7,979 nt of DNA. It comes from Clostridia bacterium (GTDB lineage: Bacteria; Bacillota_A; Clostridia; Oscillospirales; Butyricicoccaceae). Positions 5,710 through 7,979 of this stretch are shown here, one piece after another; the first letter of the stretch is position 1; the number at the start of each line of letters is the position of its first letter. The position numbers and the translations under genes were made by a program. The stretch spans positions 1 through 7,979 of the forward strand of contig JAFYMZ010000092.1 in assembly GCA_017548175.1 (NCBI GenBank), written 5' to 3'. Below the pieces are notes generated by a model, which ran no database searches, was not told where the DNA came from, and saw nothing but the letters and a program-made list of their open reading frames with translations.

Positions 5710-7152
5710 TTACTTGCGCCAGGTGCGGGGCATGATCATGGCCAGCAGGGGCAGGATCTCCAGTCGGCCGGCCAGCATATTGAAGATGAGCACCATCTTG
5801 GACAGGCCGCTGTAGGCGGCAAAGCTGCCGGTGGGGCCGACCATACCGAGGCCGGGACCGATGTTATTCAGGGTGGCGATGACCGCCGTCACGTTGGTGG
5901 TGGTATCAAAGCCATCCAGCGAGATGAGCAGCAGGCTGCCCAGGAAGATCATCACGTAGAGGATCAAAAATCCGGCGATGCCGTTGACCAGTTCAGTGGG
6001 CACGCGCTTGCCGTTGAAGCGCACCACCTCGACGCGGTTGGGCGAGATGGACTTTTTCATCTGGCGGTAGCCTTCTTTGAAGAGGATGACCACGCGGGAC
6101 ACCTTCATACCGCCGCCGGTGGAACCGGCGCAGCCGCCGATGATCATCACCGTCAGCAGCACCGTGCGGCTCAGTTCGGGCCACAGGTTAAAGTCTGCCG
6201 ACGAGTAGCCGGTGGTGGTCATGATACTGGACACTTGGAACACCGCGTGCTTCAGCGCTTCGCCTGCGCTGTCGAACATCCCCACGATGTTCACCGTGAC
6301 CACCGCGATGGCGGCCAGCATTACGCCCAGATAAATGCGCAGTTCCTCGTTGCGGAACGCTTCTTTGGCGCGTTTGGTGAGGATCAGGTAATAGCAGCCA
6401 AAGTTGACGCCGCACAGGATCATGATCACCGAAAGGATGATCTGGGTGGCGGTATTGTAGTCGGCTGCCGAGCTGCTGAGAATGCCAAAACCGCCGGTGC
6501 CCACGGCACCGAAGGTCAGCAGCAGCGAGTCGAAGATGGGATTGCCTGCCGTCAGCAGCAGGACGATGCCCAACAGGGTGATGACAAAGTAAATGCTGTA
6601 CAGATATTTCGCCGTGGCACGGCTGCGGGGCACCAGTTTGGACACCGCAGGGCCGGTACTCTCAGAGCGCATCAGGTGGATATCACCGCCGCCGCTGGAC
6701 AGGGACTGGGTCATCATCACGAATACCAGTACGCCCATACCGCCCACCCAGTGGGTGAAGCTGCGCCAGAACAGGTTGGCGCGGCTCAGGTCCTCTACCC
6801 GAGGCAGGATGCTGGCACCGGTGGTGGTAAAACCGGACACCGTTTCAAAAAAGGCATCGACAAAGGAAGGGATCTCGCCGCTGAATACAAAGGGCAGCGA
6901 ACCGCCCAAGCTGAGCACCACCCAGCCCAAGGCCACCGCCACCAGACCCTCGCGGGAGTAGATGGTACGGGTGCTGACCCGCAGGCGGATGAGGAAGTAG
7001 GACACGACGGCCAGCAGGCCTGCCGTGAACACATAGGCGCTGACACAGGGCCACTCTCCGTAATAGAGGGCCACGCAGGCGGGCAGCAGCATCAGCGCTG
7101 CCTCCGCCAGCAAAAGCACGCCTATGATATAGGCTGTCATTCGTTTATTCAT
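5710..7152 (-). CDS. trkH: TrkH-family potassium uptake membrane subunit
   Basis: 480 residues, the usual TrkH length, highly hydrophobic with the four-repeat membrane-pore-membrane plan. The four pore loops are visible: FTTTGAS (108-114), AVGTGGFG (216-223), MTTTGYS (311-317) and NNIGPGLG (429-436). The filter glycines are Gly112, Gly220, Gly315 and Gly432. The basic GSTGGGMKVSRVVILFK segment (343-359) and the closing AGRLEILPLL are typical. The protein forms the potassium-conducting pore in the cytoplasmic membrane and is gated by the TrkA ring. The start at 7152 follows AAGGAAG (7162-7168), which overlaps the trkA stop; a second ATG four codons later lacks a binding site. Only 14 bases separate it from trkA, so the two are co-transcribed. 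The related KtrB is the alternative name, but a double-RCK TrkA partner favours Trk. Confidence 0.95.
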   Translation of the reverse strand: MNKRMTAYIIGVLLLAEAALMLLPACVALYYGEWPCVSAYVFTAGLLAVVSYFLIRLRVSTRTIYSREGLVAVALGWVVLSLGGSLPFVFSGEIPSFVDAFFETVSGFTTTGASILPRVEDLSRANLFWRSFTHWVGGMGVLVFVMMTQSLSSGGGDIHLMRSESTGPAVSKLVPRSRATAKYLYSIYFVITLLGIVLLLTAGNPIFDSLLLTFGAVGTGGFGILSSSAADYNTATQIILSVIMILCGVNFGCYYLILTKRAKEAFRNEELRIYLGVMLAAIAVVTVNIVGMFDSAGEALKHAVFQVSSIMTTTGYSSADFNLWPELSRTVLLTVMIIGGCAGSTGGGMKVSRVVILFKEGYRQMKKSISPNRVEVVRFNGKRVPTELVNGIAGFLILYVMIFLGSLLLISLDGFDTTTNVTAVIATLNNIGPGLGMVGPTGSFAAYSGLSKMVLIFNMLAGRLEILPLLAMIMPRTWRK

Positions 7153-7166
7153 ACCGTCACGCTTCC

Positions 7167-7979
7167 TTATTCGGTGCGCAGGATGTCATCCAGTACGTCA
7201 AAGCCTTTTTGGGTGGTGACGATGATGACGGTATCACCGGGCTGCAGGGCGTCGTCACCGCGCGGAGACAGGATGGTTCCGCGGCGGTTGATACAGGCCA
7301 GAATCACGTCTTTTTTCAGCTTCAGGTCTTTGATGAGCACATTTACCAGTTTGCTGCTGGGGCTGACCTCAAACTCGATGGCTTCGGCCTTGTCCTCCAG
7401 AATATGATACAGGGTCAGCACGCCGCTGCCCACGCCGTTCTGCTTGGCGCGAACGTAACTGACCACCTGATCGGCGGTCATCAGCTTGGGCGTGACCACG
7501 CTGCCCAGACCCAAGGGACGGACGATGGGAGTCAGTTCCACACGGTTGATCTTGGTGACCGTCTTGATGGTGCGGCGGATATGCTTGGCATACAGAGAGG
7601 TGAGGATGTTTTCCTCGTCAATGCCGGTCAGGCAGCAGAAGGCATCGGCTTCCAGCAGACCCTGCTCGTCCAGCACGGAATGGCTGGTGCCGTCGGCCAC
7701 AACAATGTCGGCCTGAGGCAGTTTTTCTGCCAGGGCCGTGGCTTTGGCTTCATTCTGCTCGATGACCGTTACGCGAATGCGCTGCTTCAGCAGCTGCTGC
7801 GCCAGATAATAGCTGGTTCTGCCGCCACCGCTGATGATAACGCGCTTGATCACCTTTTGGGGCACACCGGCTTCCTTGAAGAAGGTGTACATCTTGCCGG
7901 CAGGGGCAACCACGGTCATCACATCGCCCTCTTTGAAGCGGAATCCACCCAAAGGAATAAACACCTTGCCGTCACGCTC
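7167..7979 (-). CDS. trkA: TrkA, regulatory RCK subunit of the Trk potassium system (5' end outside window)
   Basis: The reading frame is open through the right edge; the GTG at 7964 is internal, so the gene is partial. The visible 270 residues are the C-terminal part of a roughly 450-residue double-RCK protein. Residues 1-36 are the end of the first TrkA_C domain (VFIPLGGFRFKEGDVMTVV). Residues 46-165 are the second Rossmann-type TrkA_N domain: VIISGGGRTSYYLAQQLL, the ribose-binding acid in TVIEQN (Glu74), ADGT (95-98), and LTGIDEENIL (117-126). Residues about 195-270 are the second TrkA_C domain ending GDTVIIVTT. TrkA rings on the inner face of the membrane gate TrkH in response to nucleotides. 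The third glycine of the usual GxGxxG motif is Ser56 here, so nucleotide binding in this half may be altered. Confidence 0.93.
   Translation of the reverse strand, partial: ERDGKVFIPLGGFRFKEGDVMTVVAPAGKMYTFFKEAGVPQKVIKRVIISGGGRTSYYLAQQLLKQRIRVTVIEQNEAKATALAEKLPQADIVVADGTSHSVLDEQGLLEADAFCCLTGIDEENILTSLYAKHIRRTIKTVTKINRVELTPIVRPLGLGSVVTPKLMTADQVVSYVRAKQNGVGSGVLTLYHILEDKAEAIEFEVSPSSKLVNVLIKDLKLKKDVILACINRRGTILSPRGDDALQPGDTVIIVTTQKGFDVLDDILRTE

Noticed and set aside
5683..7407. 574-codon open frame on the plus strand opposite trkH and trkA
   Set aside because: Same shadow effect; it begins in the trk terminator region and its composition is not protein-like.

Overview
The window reads as chromosomal DNA of a GC-rich, low-oxygen Gram-positive of the class Clostridia, most likely a gut Oscillospiraceae/Ruminococcaceae member (Faecalibacterium, Gemmiger or Subdoligranulum relatives). 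This rests on strong AAGGAGG-type ribosome binding sites, a clostridial-style D-Ala-D-Ala ligase with a Gly/Ser/Lys-rich linker, a MurF-like ligase with a membrane N-terminus, and a two-component Trk potassium system. The genus is inferred from general familiarity with these families; no database was consulted.

Layout. Positions 1-743 (+ strand) hold the end of a phage-type lysis cassette: the C-terminus of a peptidoglycan hydrolase (SPOR-like plus SH3 domains), a small three-helix holin, and a strong terminator. Positions 787-1822 (+) hold a promoter and one gene for a membrane-anchored XRE-family regulator with an external Ig-like domain. It converges on the next block, and a perfect 15-bp hairpin at 1841-1874 separates the two. 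Positions 1889-5643 (- strand) form a three-gene unit transcribed from about 5615: an alpha/beta hydrolase, a membrane-anchored MurF-like ligase, and ddl. Positions 5673-7979 (-) hold the end of a trkA-trkH operon followed by its own terminator; trkA continues past the right edge.

How the genes fit together. Ddl makes the D-Ala-D-Ala dipeptide and MurF attaches it to the UDP-MurNAc-tripeptide, so these two adjacent genes cover consecutive steps of peptidoglycan precursor synthesis. The alpha/beta hydrolase is co-transcribed and has no assigned substrate. TrkH and TrkA form a potassium uptake system. The lysis cassette is either the end of a prophage lying to the left or a stranded remnant; no integrase or other phage gene lies to its right in the window.

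No CRISPR array, tRNA, rRNA, insertion sequence or recognised riboswitch was seen. No gene-free stretch exceeds 300 bases. The most unusual points are the membrane-anchored MurF in an operon with ddl, the one-protein membrane regulator with an external Ig-like domain, and the isolated lysis cassette. All nine genes fit known families, and nothing clearly amounts to a wholly new system.
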